Part shown: positions 32,683 through 46,200 of the stretch, one piece after another
How positions within the stretch are numbered: position 1 is the first letter of the stretch
Layout: the number at the start of each line of letters is the position of its first letter
Assembly (NCBI GenBank): GCA_018398585.1
Contig: JAGTTD010000015.1
Location: 30,585,478 to 30,649,477, forward strand
Direction: 5' to 3'
Length of the DNA stretch: 64,000 nucleotides
Source of the DNA: Simmondsia chinensis
Taxonomy: Eukaryota; Streptophyta; Magnoliopsida; Caryophyllales; Simmondsiaceae
Translations under genes and position numbers: made by a program
The notes under the pieces: model-generated
What the model saw: the letters and a program-made list of their open reading frames with translations, nothing else
What the model was told of the DNA's origin: nothing
Databases searched by the model: none

Positions 32683-33093
32683 TCGGGATAACACAACATT
32701 CTACAAGACTCATAGGTGAAGTTTTCAACACTTCTCCTCACATGTGAGTCTACGACAAATGCACCACTCGTCTCCTCTAGATCCAATTGGATTTAACATA
32801 CCGGAGAAGCCCTCGGCGCACTAAACACAAATGCATCCCTCTTCATAAACACATGGTGTGACAAACAAAAGATCGGGATCATCAACCCGCTCTGATACCA
32901 TGTAAATTTCACTAGCCTTAGGCCTAACCTACAGAGTTGATATACATGAGATCCACATATGGGCCCAACTAGAGTTCCATCCTAAAACCAATTAGTCATA
33001 GATGGAGTAACCCACTTGACTTATAAGAAGATCTCTTATTTATCACAACTCTAATATCGGATTCTACAAGACTCACATATGTAGTCATCAACA
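32683..33093 (-). mobile_element. TRIM-like element (193-bp LTR, one LTR mostly lost)
   Basis: The right LTR is 32901-33093 (TGTAAATTTCACTAG ... TCATCAACA). Just left of it is the mirror of the primer site (CTCTGATACCA). The left LTR survives only as ~32683-32730. Related LTRs are at 38496, 49243 and 57105. Confidence 0.7.
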
Positions 33094-33180
33094 AAGGTTG
33101 CATACATTCCCCTAACCCCACGGGGACCCTGCTCAGGCGGGAGACCTTCGAGGCACTGAGTTTATTATTGTTGTTGTTGA
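33094..33180 (+). mobile_element. SINE/LINE tail
   Basis: AAGGTTGCATACATTCCCC, GACCCTGCTCAGGCGGGAG, GGCACTGAGTTTATTATTG plus TTG repeats. It abuts the TRIM LTR. Confidence 0.75.
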
Positions 33181-33249
33181 TATAGGACAACTAAAATAAG
33201 CGCTTCCTCCACGCCTCTAATCTAAGAAGCTTGCAAATGCTCCCACTTA

Positions 33250-33849
33250 GGGATGACAATAGTTAGGTTTAAGTCTTTTTTTTTTTTCATCGGGATCCAA
33301 CTTAGGAAAAAACTTAACTCAAACTCGTAAAAAATCTATTTTATAAAATTCAACCCTAATCTAAATCCAACGGGTCAAATGGATATCTAATCCAAAATTC
33401 ATAATCCATTTATATCTTAAAACAAATTGGAATATAAAATCCAATATTAATAAATAAAATAATCATAATATAATAATACTACACAGAGGTAATATTTGGC
33501 CGAATCACTCCTATTTAATCTTTTCTAATTAATACAATATTAGGCAATTATTCAAATAAATCTAATCTTTATATACATATTTGTTACATTACATTTTTTT
33601 TTTTTTTACAGAAAATGTGACAGTGCCAAAACAAGCTCCAAAATGTTGGCACAATCTAGAGAAAAATGTTAAAATCGTGACTACATGTTGAGAATTCAAA
33701 TTTTGGTAATTTTAAAATTTCAGCCTACCGATGAGATTCAAGGTCGGGATTGATGTCACCCGAACCCGAACCAACCCAACCCAAACTCATTTAAAAAATC
33801 TATCTTTCGATGGATATCTAACGAAAAGTTCAGGTCCGATTGTCATCCC
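33250..33849. repeat. hAT-like inverted-repeat element
   Basis: The ends are TAGGGATGACAATAG and the mirror of GATTGTCATCCCTA. The body holds AACCCAACCC-type units. No TSD resolved. Confidence 0.5.
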
Positions 33850-33902
33850 TACTACTGCATTATGCAACTATAAGTTGAAGAGCGACAACTTACGCTAATA
33901 AG

Positions 33903-36901
33903 CTAGCATTGTCGAAGCAAAATCCTGGCTCGATGCTGAAGCGCGTTGAGTAAATCGATGTTTCGACTCTGAGACGTCGACTGATAACTTTCACCAGAAT
34001 GGACATCAGTCAAGTTTTGAATGAACTCAGCTATCACTTCCTCCCAACCTCGATCACCATTCTTAGACGCCTCCTTGCGTCTTCCGCAAGTAGCCTCGAA
34101 CTCTCTCGACTTGGCCGCAGCTTTCCGAAGCACGGAATCCGGAATTCCTGAAATTTATACCACGTATGCTCGAATTATTGTAACGACTAACAAGAAACTG
34201 CTGATTGATAGGCATCAAATAAAGATGGTTAGGTTACTGATGTACCACAATTTGCTACTTCAAAACAAAAGTCATTAATATTTCTCTTAAGCTCGAAAAT
34301 AATTAAGTACGAAATTACGTCTATAGGGGAACAAACTATTGAATAACTAAGCACTTGAATACGAAAAGATTCTATCTTTATCCTAATAAGCAGTGGCGGA
34401 TCTAGAAAGTTTCTTCACTGGGGGGGCATATACTAGTAGTCATTGGAGGATCAAAAAATTTAACAAAGTAGAATCTATATTTATAATAAAAAAGTAAAAG
34501 TAATTACATATATATATATTAACATTTATAAAATAATTATACTAATACCACTGTAAAAAATAGAATCATAACACTTTGTTTTGACAAAAAGAGTCATAAC
34601 TTAGTAAAAGATTATGAATCTATTAGTATTAGTAAAAGGAACACACCCAGTGCCTCAAGGGCTCCCGCGTACGCAGGGTCTGGGAGGGCGGATGTACGCA
34701 GCCTTCCCCCTTCAGGATGTTAACCTGAAGAGAGGCTGTTTCCCAGTGCCCCCAACCTGAGGGTGAGGACTTTCCTCTGCTAACAAGTAACTTAACAAAA
34801 TCTAATAAAATATCACATCTTTATTGGGAAGACGAGAGGCATGCAATAAAAATATGCATACCATGGACTCTATTTTTTTTTAAATAATTAAGGGCTTTTT
34901 TATATTATTTTCTGTATGTAGTTTTTGGTTTTTAATAAAACTAAGAACCAAGTTTTGAAAGCAGTTTCTCTGGTTTTTTATTTTGTTTCAATTTTCAGTC
35001 AAAATAGGAAAAAAAATTTAAAAAACAAGAAACAAACAATCAGAAAAAAAAAAAAATCAATTCATAATAGGGTGGTTAGTTTCTAAGAATAAAGAAAAAA
35101 GTAAACATAAAACGATATCAAACAAACCCTGAGATGCAAGCCCAAGATGCACAATATATGTATCGCAGGGTCTGAAGACACAGAAAAATAAACAAAGCGA
35201 AAAACATCAACTAGTTTCTCGTTGTTAGTAAAATGCGCATGTTATATTCAAATTAGACACGTATCTATATGTTTCCGTTTAAAAAGGGTCTTTACATATA
35301 ATTGTCGATAATACTATACATATACGTGTTCTCTTGATATTGCTCCTATATTACACGAAGTATAACCTATGTCCGTATTTTTCTCGTTTAAAAAAAATAA
35401 TAAGTAATTGAAAATAGTCACACTTGCTTCTAAATTAAGTATACATATTCTTTATTTTGCTAAATTATCGCTTCAACTCTATTGAATATTCGCAATTATT
35501 TACTGTGTTACACTTCCCGCCATCGTTACAACAAACACCATCAAACAAAATTCGAATCGATAGAGCTATATCTCTCTGCACTCTATTCGTATTTTAAAAG
35601 AATGAATTGTTTCAGCTAATAGAGTACTAACATGGAAGCACAGAATTCCATTAGAACTCCGAAGTTAAGTGTGCTTGGGCGAGAGCAGTACCAAGATGGA
35701 TGACCTCATGGGAAATCCTAGTGTTGCACCCCTCAGGTCGAGGGTTCTCAAAAACAACCTCTCTTTACGGTATTCTTCAGGGTAGCACCCTGAAGAGGAA
35801 AGACTGCGTATATCCACCCCTCCAAACCCTGCTTAGGCAGGAGCCCCTGGGACATTGGGAATGTTGCTTTTAGTTGTTTCAGCCTTGAATGTATTCACAT
35901 ACTTTTTTTTTTTTTATAAGTCAACGAACTTTTGACTGAAATATTCATTTATAAAACCGAATAATACACATACCAGCTAATCGAGCAACATTGACACCAT
36001 AGCTTTTGGGGCATGCACCCGGGTTCAACCTGTAGAGGAAGGTGACTTCTTCTACACCTCCTTCGACTCCTTTTCCCACTTCACAAGCCATATGGCATAA
36101 CGATACCTGTATATTTTACTGGTAAGAACAAATACGACACAAGTACTCCATACACATATTTTTATACAACTAACGGAAATCATCATTTAGGTATCTTGTT
36201 TCTCAGGTCAGGGGTCCTCGGAAACAGCTTCCTCTTAGGGTCGCACTCTGAAGGGGTAAGGCCACGTACCCCTCCTCCCCCCAACAAAAACAAAAAAAAA
36301 AGACCCTGCATGGTTGGGAGTTCTTGAGGCTCTGGGCCGGTTGTTGTTGTCATCACTTAGGTACCCTGAGTTTTGAGTATTTATCACTTAGGTATCTCGA
36401 CATTTCAATATATATAATGAGGTACCCTAAAGTTTGAAAATTTTGTCACTTAACTACACTGAAGTTTTAAAATTTTATCAATTAGATACTCTTTGTTGAA
36501 ATCTAATAGATTTTCGTTGGAAAATTCTGAAATTGAACACAATTCGGACAATATATAAGTATCTTAACTAAAATTTGATGATTTTTTTGCCGAACAATGC
36601 GAAAATTACACATGATTTTAGCAATAATTAGGTATTTCACATCAAAAATTGGTGAATATTTATCACAATTTGTTGACTCTTTTAATGAAAACATCAGCAT
36701 AACTCGTATATATTATCATTAACATTTATTATATTAGCATTTTTTGTATAAAGTTGGTCAAATCTTATAAAAATTAATTAAATTCCGATATAAGGTACCT
36801 AAGTGATAAATTTTTCAAGCCTCAAGCTACCCCATTATATATATTGAAATATCAGGGTACCTAAACGATAAATGTTCAAACTTCAGAGTATCTAAGTGAT
36901 A

Positions 36902-36946
<45 letters not shown>

Positions 36947-37218
36947 GGCATTCTTATGAGAGGATAAGAGGGACGAATCCTGGCCCTCCACTGTAATGGA
37001 CGGCCAAGATTTGTTAGATATTAAAAAAAAAAAAATAATTTATGGCCAAGATTTGTTGAGTATTGGAGAAAAAGAAAAACAATTTCCTTTCTTTTTGCTC
37101 CATGAAGGGGTATATATCGTAAATTATTTTTTTTAAGGTTTAACAAATCTTGGCCGTTCATTACAATGGAGGACCAGGACTCGTCCCTCTCACGCTCTCA
37201 CCCTCTCATAAGAACGTC

Positions 37219-37277
<59 letters not shown>

Positions 37278-40200
37278 TCCAAGCCCATTCCCTAGTGAAA
37301 TGTGTATATACATACATTAGGAACTGGATTTTTGATAGGAGAAGAAAAATTAGGGCCAAGGAGGAAAGGGAGTTGAAAAATCTGGGCTAGATGGGGAAGA
37401 AAATTCAGGCAGAGAGAATCAGATGTATGAATCCATATCTCCGATTTGGGTCAAAAGCGGGTTTGACCTGGTAAAACCCGGTTTTGAGCTGCTAGCAACT
37501 TGGTCCATTCTGACCCTGTTTGACCTGGTCAGAACCACAACCCAGCTCGACCCAACCCGTATGGTACACGTGTTATCAAGTCGAACTAGGTCAGGGAATA
37601 AATTCCCTTACTCAACCTGGTCCAACGAGTCTAACCTAGTTTGACCAATCTGTACGCTACAGACCCGCGTGTTGGGTCATGGGCAATGAGTTGCCTAGCA
37701 CGAGGCTTCCGTCAAAGTGGAGACTATGGACAGTTGTATGCAAAGCTCAACTTTTATGAGAATATATTTCTAAGAAATTAACTCGTAACATCTATGTCAT
37801 AATGGAGCAATTTACGAACTGCAAAAAGACACATCCTCTATACTTATCCGAGAAAGTAATCCTTTCAAATATAAGAGAAGGAAATAACCTTTGGATCCCT
37901 TTTATAGTCAACGGCTAGTCTGTGATAGTGAGTTGAGAACATCCCGCGGCACTGCACCTTGCGCACGAAGTATTCAAGCACCGATTCACTGCAAAACAAG
38001 GCGACAATGAACAAGCAACAACAGAGCAAGACAACTAAGATTTTACGGGCTTAAAATAAGTTTTAACTGACAGAATCTTTTCTAGTAACCAAGGTGTCCG
38101 GACCAACTTATGAACACCTGGTAATATGTGGGTCATCTACATTATGTAAATACATATGCGTTTATAGTGTATCATACACAAATTGCTGTATCTCCAATCT
38201 CTCTTTGGTGATGTACAGTAAAAGCAAACTGATATTATAACTAATTTTTAAAAAGGGGCCTTTAACAGATTAAGGGTCTCACTGACACGGTTATTTGGGG
38301 TCTTAATTGGTCTAGATAATAATGATACAATATGTTAGTGCTTACGCGATCGCTTGCCCATCTGAAGTAGCCGTGCCACGTCCAAGTTCATCCAAAGCCA
38401 CCAACGAATGACGAGTTGCAGACGTCTGTGATTCGACATGAAAAAAATGTTAATGGATTAAATGCATATCACCTCAAATCATATCACTGGAATTTTGTAG
38501 AATTTCACCAGACCTTGAGCCTAACCCGTGGAGTTGACATATATGAGGTCTACATATAGCCTGAAGTGGGGTTTCATCCTAAAACCGATTGGCATTAGGT
38601 GAAGTAGCCCACTAGGCTTATATTTTTATATGTGCTCTCTCAAAACTCCATGTGGGACAATTCATCTATAATCATATGTCAAGTTTTCAACAAATTTAAT
38701 GAGCGAAAATTATGGAAGATTGATCCTGGAATGAGCCTCACCAACATCGAAGCAGTCTCCGAAAGCTCGGTTAAGAATGTGCTTTGTCCTCCCATAATGT
38801 TATCTTTTGCACCCATTCGGACAAATATCCGGTCAATGAGTGACAACTCGAAATGTTCAGCAGGGACGTCTGCTCCAACCTGAATAAAGGACAACAGTCA
38901 AGAATATCCAAGGCTCGCAAATGTATCATATCGTATTGCATTCGTGTTATGTGAAAGACCTTAGAAAAGGAGTCGATTCGAACCCAACCTGTACTGCTCA
39001 TTTAGTTATATGGGAGACTTTTTATACTATGTACTAGTTTGTCAACTAACGAGCTTGTCAATAATATATCTCATGGTAGATACTCCCGATAAATACACAA
39101 ATTATTTAAAATTATTAAAATAAATTATTAAACTAACATGACAAAATATAGTCCAAATTATCTCATGCTACAAAAAAAATATATATAGCGCAATAGCATA
39201 CCACTCATAATGTAAAATAACCATGTAAACGAGTTAAATTTGTTAAAGATGACTTTAACTTAAACCGAAATCCAACCCAATTATCTAAACGTATAAAACG
39301 TGTCAACCCAAACTCAACCCAACTCCAAAACCCAGGCCCAACCCTGCCATCTTTGTGCCATGTTACCGTGACCGGTCAGATTTCACCAGCTTTAACAATA
39401 TCTAAACAGGAAAAATGACATCAATTCATGCAAGAACGAGTAATAACCTGAGCAAGAATCACAGCGAGGCAAACTTGGCGAAGAAGAGTCGACTTTCCGC
39501 CCATGTTGGGACCAGTAAGAAGGAGAAAGCTCGCACAGTCGGAACCACCAATTGTTATGTCATTAGGGACAAATGTACCCTTGCCCAATGAATCGCTTCT
39601 TAGGATTGGATGTCCGAGGCTTTTTGCTCTTAAATGCGGTGCTTCGTCGGGATTATGAACGCTTGAAATAATAGGACGACATGACGGTCCTTCATAGTAA
39701 TCGCTCGCGATTGCCAAACTTATCAAGACATCAAGTTCTGCAATTTGAGTAAAATTTAGTATTGTCCCCAGATAGATATACTTATGATTCATGAAGAGTC
39801 CAGACGGTAACTGGTAAAACACTTGGTCCTAGCGCCTTAAGAAGCATTCAGTCTTAGGTTCAAATTCTAGCATCAAATGTGAAGAATTTGTTGGGTAACC
39901 CATTTGGTCTGTGAGCCACAACTATTTATGCAGGATAGTAAAATAAGGTGGTGTATAACCTGTTACCCAAGGGTAGGGATGCAACAGAATCATACGTCCA
40001 ATAAACTACTCTAGTTCGAAATCGATTATGGCTCGTTCATGTTAGTTATGAGGGATCGATAACTTGGAGTCGAGTACGAGCAGGCTTGATAAGTTCAATG
40101 AGCGAGCTTAAACAAGGAGGTGCTCAGCTTGTTAATAACTGCAAACGGTTTGATAAGGACTCATTAACAATCAATATTAGCTCAAAATGGTTCAATAATG

Positions 40201-43200
40201 ACTCGATAATAACTTGAATGTCTCATTAAGAATTCGTTAAAAGCTCATTAAGAGCCAGTAATTAGTCAATATCAATCCAAAATAGTCTGATAATAGTTTG
40301 ATAGTAACTTGAATAGCTCAACTCGGCAGCAAGCTACACGATAGCAAGCTTGATTTGATTATGAGCTCGATTCAACTTAGTAATAACCTCAGCTTGACGC
40401 GATAACGAGCTCGAATAGCCTTGATTAGGCTAACAAGCCAAGTACCGAATACACTAAAATCTTAATGAACCACACTTGACCAAAGGTTCGAAAGTTGATA
40501 AGTATTCGAGGTTAATAAGCGCTTATTGAGCTCAAATTCGAATAGGGGTTGCTCGGCTCATTTACGCCCCTACCAATGGGTACTTGTCCTATTTTAGGCC
40601 GGTCTAAGTGCAAGTGAAGTAAGTAGCGGGAACATGTAGGGTACATGAGAAAATACCTGCCACGAGAATAGGGCAGGTACAAATATAATGTTGTACCTAC
40701 CAGATCCTGTACCCGGCTACATATCCACCACGCTACCCACTTGTAGGCAATTAATTTATAAATGAAGAAGGATATACATACTTAATTTACGCACTTATTT
40801 CCTTTATCAAATAATACGGCAGAATATAACTGGATTCTTATGTCAGTTACCTGCGACGGAAGAAGCCAACTGCCGCCATTTGGAGTGATGCACACAAAAA
40901 CGGCGAATGAGGGTTTGGAGAATGGACTTGAGCTTGGAATCTTTCTCAGATTCGGCCTCTGTCAGCTCTCCTAACATCTTCTTAATATATGATGTCCAGT
41001 ATCTAAAGTAGCCCTGTATGGTATATGCAGTCAGCACATCATATTACCATGATAAAAGCGAAAATGTTGTTTGGAGCTCGTCTAGTATCATTTTATATAT
41101 ATAGGGCCTATTTCGCCAAAGTTGTGAATAAACTGTTTTTTAGAAGCACTTTCTAAAGAAGCACTATTGCAGAATGTGCTCCAAAATGGGGTATTTTTGT
41201 CTTAAAAAAATTGTAGTTTTTGCTTCTGCTTCTACTTTAGGAAAAGCACTTCTATTTTAGCTTAAAAGCAAAAAAATAACTTCTTCCACTTAAACACTTT
41301 ATTTCTAGGTCAAACAACATCAAATTCTAAAAAGAGTGCAATTTCTTGAAAAAGAACTTTCTTCCGTAAAAGAAACGTTGGCTAAATGTATCCTTAGTAT
41401 TCGATTCTTGAGAAACCAGCAGAAGCAACTTTTTCATGCTGTTAATTTTCTGTTAGTTCTAAAAGATTCAGAGAAAAACTAAAGAAATGAAATCAAAAAT
41501 CAAGAACCCCAAAAAAAAATAAAAAAAAAAATTCAACTACCAGGATTTGATTTATTTCTCAAGAACCGAAAAGCAAAAACAGGAAATGATACCAAATGTT
41601 CCAGTAGTCGAGTTAAAATTATACACGGTATTTACAGCATCTCCATAAGACAAATGTTGCAGTAGTACAAGACTTACCTTTTTGGACGACCGCAACTCGT
41701 ACTCTCTAGGGATATTGCTACGTAGCTTTTCTGGAATTTCTAGAAGATATGCTTCCTTCCCGACTGAAACATATGTGATCTGAAACATATAAGGCGTGAG
41801 ATGTCGTTCCTCCGTTAAGGCTTGTCGTACAGCTCGAAAGACTAGCTCGGCTTGTTTCGAGTTTGAGCCGAGAGATCAAGGCCCATTAGCTTAACAAGCT
41901 GAGCTAGAGCCTAGTGAAACTCGAACTCGTAGGCTCACGAATGTAAATGAAGCCTCGTGGGCCAACTTGAATATAACTTGAAAGATTCATCAAGTTTCAA
42001 GCTTTAGTTGAGCAAAGCTTAGCCTAAGCCTAGTGAAGCTCAAGCTCGGAAGCTCATAAGCCTAAATGAGACTAGCTTAATACATTTACCAACCCAAATA
42101 TGCGCAATCAAGTAAAGTTTGAGCTTAAATGAGCCCAAATAGAAATGAATAAGCCTAAATACGGAGAGTATAGCTCGAAACTTGTAAGTTTGGTTCACGT
42201 TCAACCGAGCTACGTTGAGCTTGAGCCTATGACGAGCCAGCTCGAGCTTGAAGTTTCCAAACTTGGCAAGTTTTGAGCCTAGCCTCGACTCTGACAAGTT
42301 TGGGCTCGGTTCAGCTCATATGCACCCCCTCTCCTCTAGAGAGAGACGAGATAAATCAAATATGAAGCTCTGGTCGTCAAGTGGATTCATACCGTCCTAT
42401 CTCCAAGTAACTTTTGTTGTTCTTTCAGGTGTTTTCGCAAATTAGATTCAATATCTTTGATCTTCTTGCAAGCAGAATCATATTCCGAATCAACCCCTTC
42501 ACGAGGGATTATACGTCCCGAATTATTGGCTTCGTTCCAATCAAATGCATCCCTAAATTGCTCCAAAATAGAACTGATGTCCGGGAGACCTTTGCCTGCA
42601 TATAATAATTAACGATTTTAGAGTATAAAACATTCACCTATCTTCCTTCATCCATTAGTTTAAGTTTTTGGGATAGCAGGTTCCTTAACATGGTCTCAGA
42701 GCTTTGTTGATGGAGAGTTTGCGAGTTCAAATATTAATATAATTTTAGCACAAGGTATGGGGTGGGCTTGTGCATTATCCACGCTTCAAGCTTTTGGAAC
42801 AATTGGTTCTTTAACAAGCAGGCAAATAAGCCTACAACTAGGAAAGCAATGGGAACATCCAAAACACATGGCACGTTAAACCGAAGGGTACCAGGAATTA
42901 AGAGATGATGTAACAGTTCGGAATCAACATCGTCCAAGATGGATCGCAAAGACGAGCATGCTTGGACCATTGTTTCACAACCACGCAGCGCCAAAATGAA
43001 TTCTTGCAGTTGTTTCTTTGAAGCATCTTCATAGAGAACAATCTTATTTGCATTCCTTCCAATTGCTTCACTGAATGAAGGAAAATTATATAATCAGTGG
43101 TGAGCTTAATTAGAATCAAGCCAATCAATGCAAATGCGCATTGGGCTGTAAACGAACCAAACACTCAATCAATTACTCGTATTCGGAGTTAATTACAGCT

Positions 43201-46200
43201 CATTCGTGTTTGTTTCGGGTGCTCGATAAGCTCAACAAGCAGAGTTCCAATAAGGGGATACGCTACTAGTTACTATTCGTGACAAGTTTCATAATTGCTC
43301 ATCTGAAAAAAGGCTTGCTAACCGCTCATTAGATATCAATATTTGCTTGAAAATAGTTCAATAGTGGATCAACAGTAACTTGAATAGGTTGGTTTGGTAG
43401 TGAGATCAACTTGATAGCAAGTTCAACTCAATTTTACAAGCTTAGTTGGACAAAATAATGAGGTATGCTTGGCTCAATTAGGCTAGTCCAGTCAAGCCAA
43501 GAAATGAACACGCTAATATCTGACAAAACCGAGTTCGAATAGAGGTTCAAAAGCTCAATTCGAACTTGAGATTGATAAGCATTCTCAAGCTCAAGCTTGA
43601 ACAAGAGGGGTGCTCAACTCAACTCAACTCAACTCTGCTCGTTTACACCCCTAAATGTGCATGGATAGACTTTGAACTCACCTGCTAGCAAAGAGACGGG
43701 CAATCAACCTTTCCATGTCTGGTAGCTTTGCCAGCTCTCTTTGAAATTCAAGTGCAAAAGATAAGTTTTTGCCCTGGACCAGGAAAAGAATCAATCATCA
43801 TATTTCATACAAAGATGACGAAATTCTGTTCACGAGTGAAAAAAAGGTCTGACCATAAAAAACATGAACAGATAAGCTAGTACCAGAAATGATGCAAGAG
43901 ACAGAATTGTGATTAATTGTTGCTCGAACTCTTCAATTAGAAACCATTAAGGAGTACATTTGAGTTATTTTCCTAGAGGAGTCTACATATAATCATAGAC
44001 GTTTCGAGATTTTAGTCGTTCAAGAAATTTTTTTTTTTTTCGGGAGACGAGGAACCTGGTTACCCAGTAAACCCCAATCCACGCGACGACCCACACACTG
44101 CAAGAGCTAGTTAAGTCAAGGAATCCTCAGGAAAAGGTTCAAGGGGAGATCAAGAAATAAAATATTATTAGTTTCTAGTTTTAGCATTCAGTATACAATC
44201 TTCAATCAAAACTTGGAAAAAAAACAGAAAAATAAGAAATCAAAACCAAGAAAAAAAATTCCAATTAGTTTCCAGAAAACCAATAGCTGCCAAAAAAAAA
44301 AAAAAAAAAAAACCTAATAACAAACAGGCGCTTAGTGGTTTAAAGAGTCCCTAATTTATTTCTAATAGAGTCTAGTTATAATTATAGTAATTTTAAGAAT
44401 CTTTTTTTTTTTTTTTAAATCTATAAATACGAGTCTTTTCTTCCATTGCAGAGCTGAATCAAAATCTAATATTTTATTTCCCTTTCGTGCTATTTCAGCA
44501 TTTTTAGAAATCAACAAATTAACTGAACCCTGTAATCTTGTATTGTTTTTGCAATCTCGGGTTAAGGAAGGCCATAGAATCCAATGTTCGTTCACTTCAT
44601 CAAGAAAGTTGAATGTAGGAGTATACCTTGAGGCCGGCTATTGCATCCTGCCGTTCTCGAATAGAGTGTTCATGAAATAGAGGCCTTGCAAGCCATGACT
44701 TCAGCAACCTCTTCCCAAAGGCTGTTACACAGTGGTTGAGTTGGGAATAAAGTGTCCTTCATAAACAAAGGGAAAAGTCAATCTTATATTCTAACTAGAA
44801 ATTTCGGCTCTATTTTATTGAACAGAAAATTTTTCTTCACAAAATATTTTCAATTAAAAATATTTTTTTCCTTAGGTCATGTTTGGTATCGTTTCCATTT
44901 TACAGTTTCTCGTTAATATTAAGTGTTGCAAACAATTTCTTTTTGGTCTTGGTTTCCCCGTTTTCAGTTTCTACTCAAATTACGAGAAAGTTGAAAATAA
45001 AAACCAAAAACCAAAGAAATTTTTATAAATATGATTACTAGGGGGTGGATACAGTGCCGTGGGCACTGTGAGAGGGAGAGGAGAGAGATAGAGAGGTGCC
45101 CACAGCACCTGATCCTCCCCCGATTGCCAGTTTCAAAAAAATCAAAAACAGCAAACAAAAAAGTTACTAAACAAGCCCTTAAAAATGTGTCTTTCTAACT
45201 AAAGAAAATGGTTTCATCATACAAATTCGTGAGAGGTTTACGCTTTGGACAAGTTTAGGTTGAAGTGAAGCACATGACTTATGATTATGATGGAAAATGT
45301 TCCAATCCTCCATAAAGGAAAATATTTTCCCCTCGATGGATAATAATGTGTTCCGATTTTTAGTTGTTACCATGAAGTTATATAAAAGAACAATAGAATT
45401 GAAGCAAAAAATATTTTCATCGAAACAGAACCCTATCTACGGACATAAGCAAATCGCATACGGAAAACCTACCCCATCAAGTCTCCATTTTTGCTGTTTT
45501 CGAATATTTCAAGATTCTCTAGTGCAGCAGCATCGAGCACCATGTAAGGTTTTCGAAAAACATCACGAAGAGTTGAGCATGGAAGAAACTCATATTTTGC
45601 ATACTTGAGCAAAGTCTCGTCTAAGAAAGCCTGTCTCACATAGAAAATGACACTGCCTAGAGCAGAAAGGGCTAAGTTGGCGCCACTACTCAGTAGCTGA
45701 TTTAAAACATCGGGTAGCAAATTCGAGTTTTCTTGAGCATTGTTGTCGGTATCTGCTCGTTCCGATTGGGAAAGATCGGAGATACGACTATAGAAACTCG
45801 TTAGTTCACGAGTGGTTTTTTCGGAATCCCAGAACTCTGTACCAGGAACGAGCTCGTTAACCAAAGGATTTCTCGTGTGTCTGGTAAGCATCCTTTCGGT
45901 CTCTGGACTAAGCGTCTTAGTGGGTTTGAGAATTTCGGCTGGCCTTAGTTCGGACAAGAGACAACACAAAACGCTGCACTCCATGTCGTCCTCGATCTGT
46001 TGCAAAAGAAACAAGTTAAAACAGAAGTTGCATAACTTACTACCGGAAGAAAAAAATTCAATGATTTCTTCCAAAAACTAAAAACATTCTTTAAAAAGTA
46101 TATTTATAGGCAAAAACTAATCCTCAGTGGATAACTAAGGCGATAAATACTACGTAAATTAGGAATCTACTCTAAAATAAATATTAAAAAAAACTAAATA

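Larger units (their letters stand above)
34148..35973. other. MSH6 last intron: SINEs and MITEs
   Basis: This 1.8-kb intron holds a subfamily B SINE (34636-34776), a Tourist-like MITE (~34888-35131, ends GGGCTTTTTTATAT and the mirror of ATCAAACAAACCC) and a subfamily C 5S-SINE (35617-35873). The rest is AT-rich. Confidence 0.6.

Noticed and set aside
34021..34278. 85-aa plus-strand frame
   Set aside because: Antisense to the last MSH6 exon.
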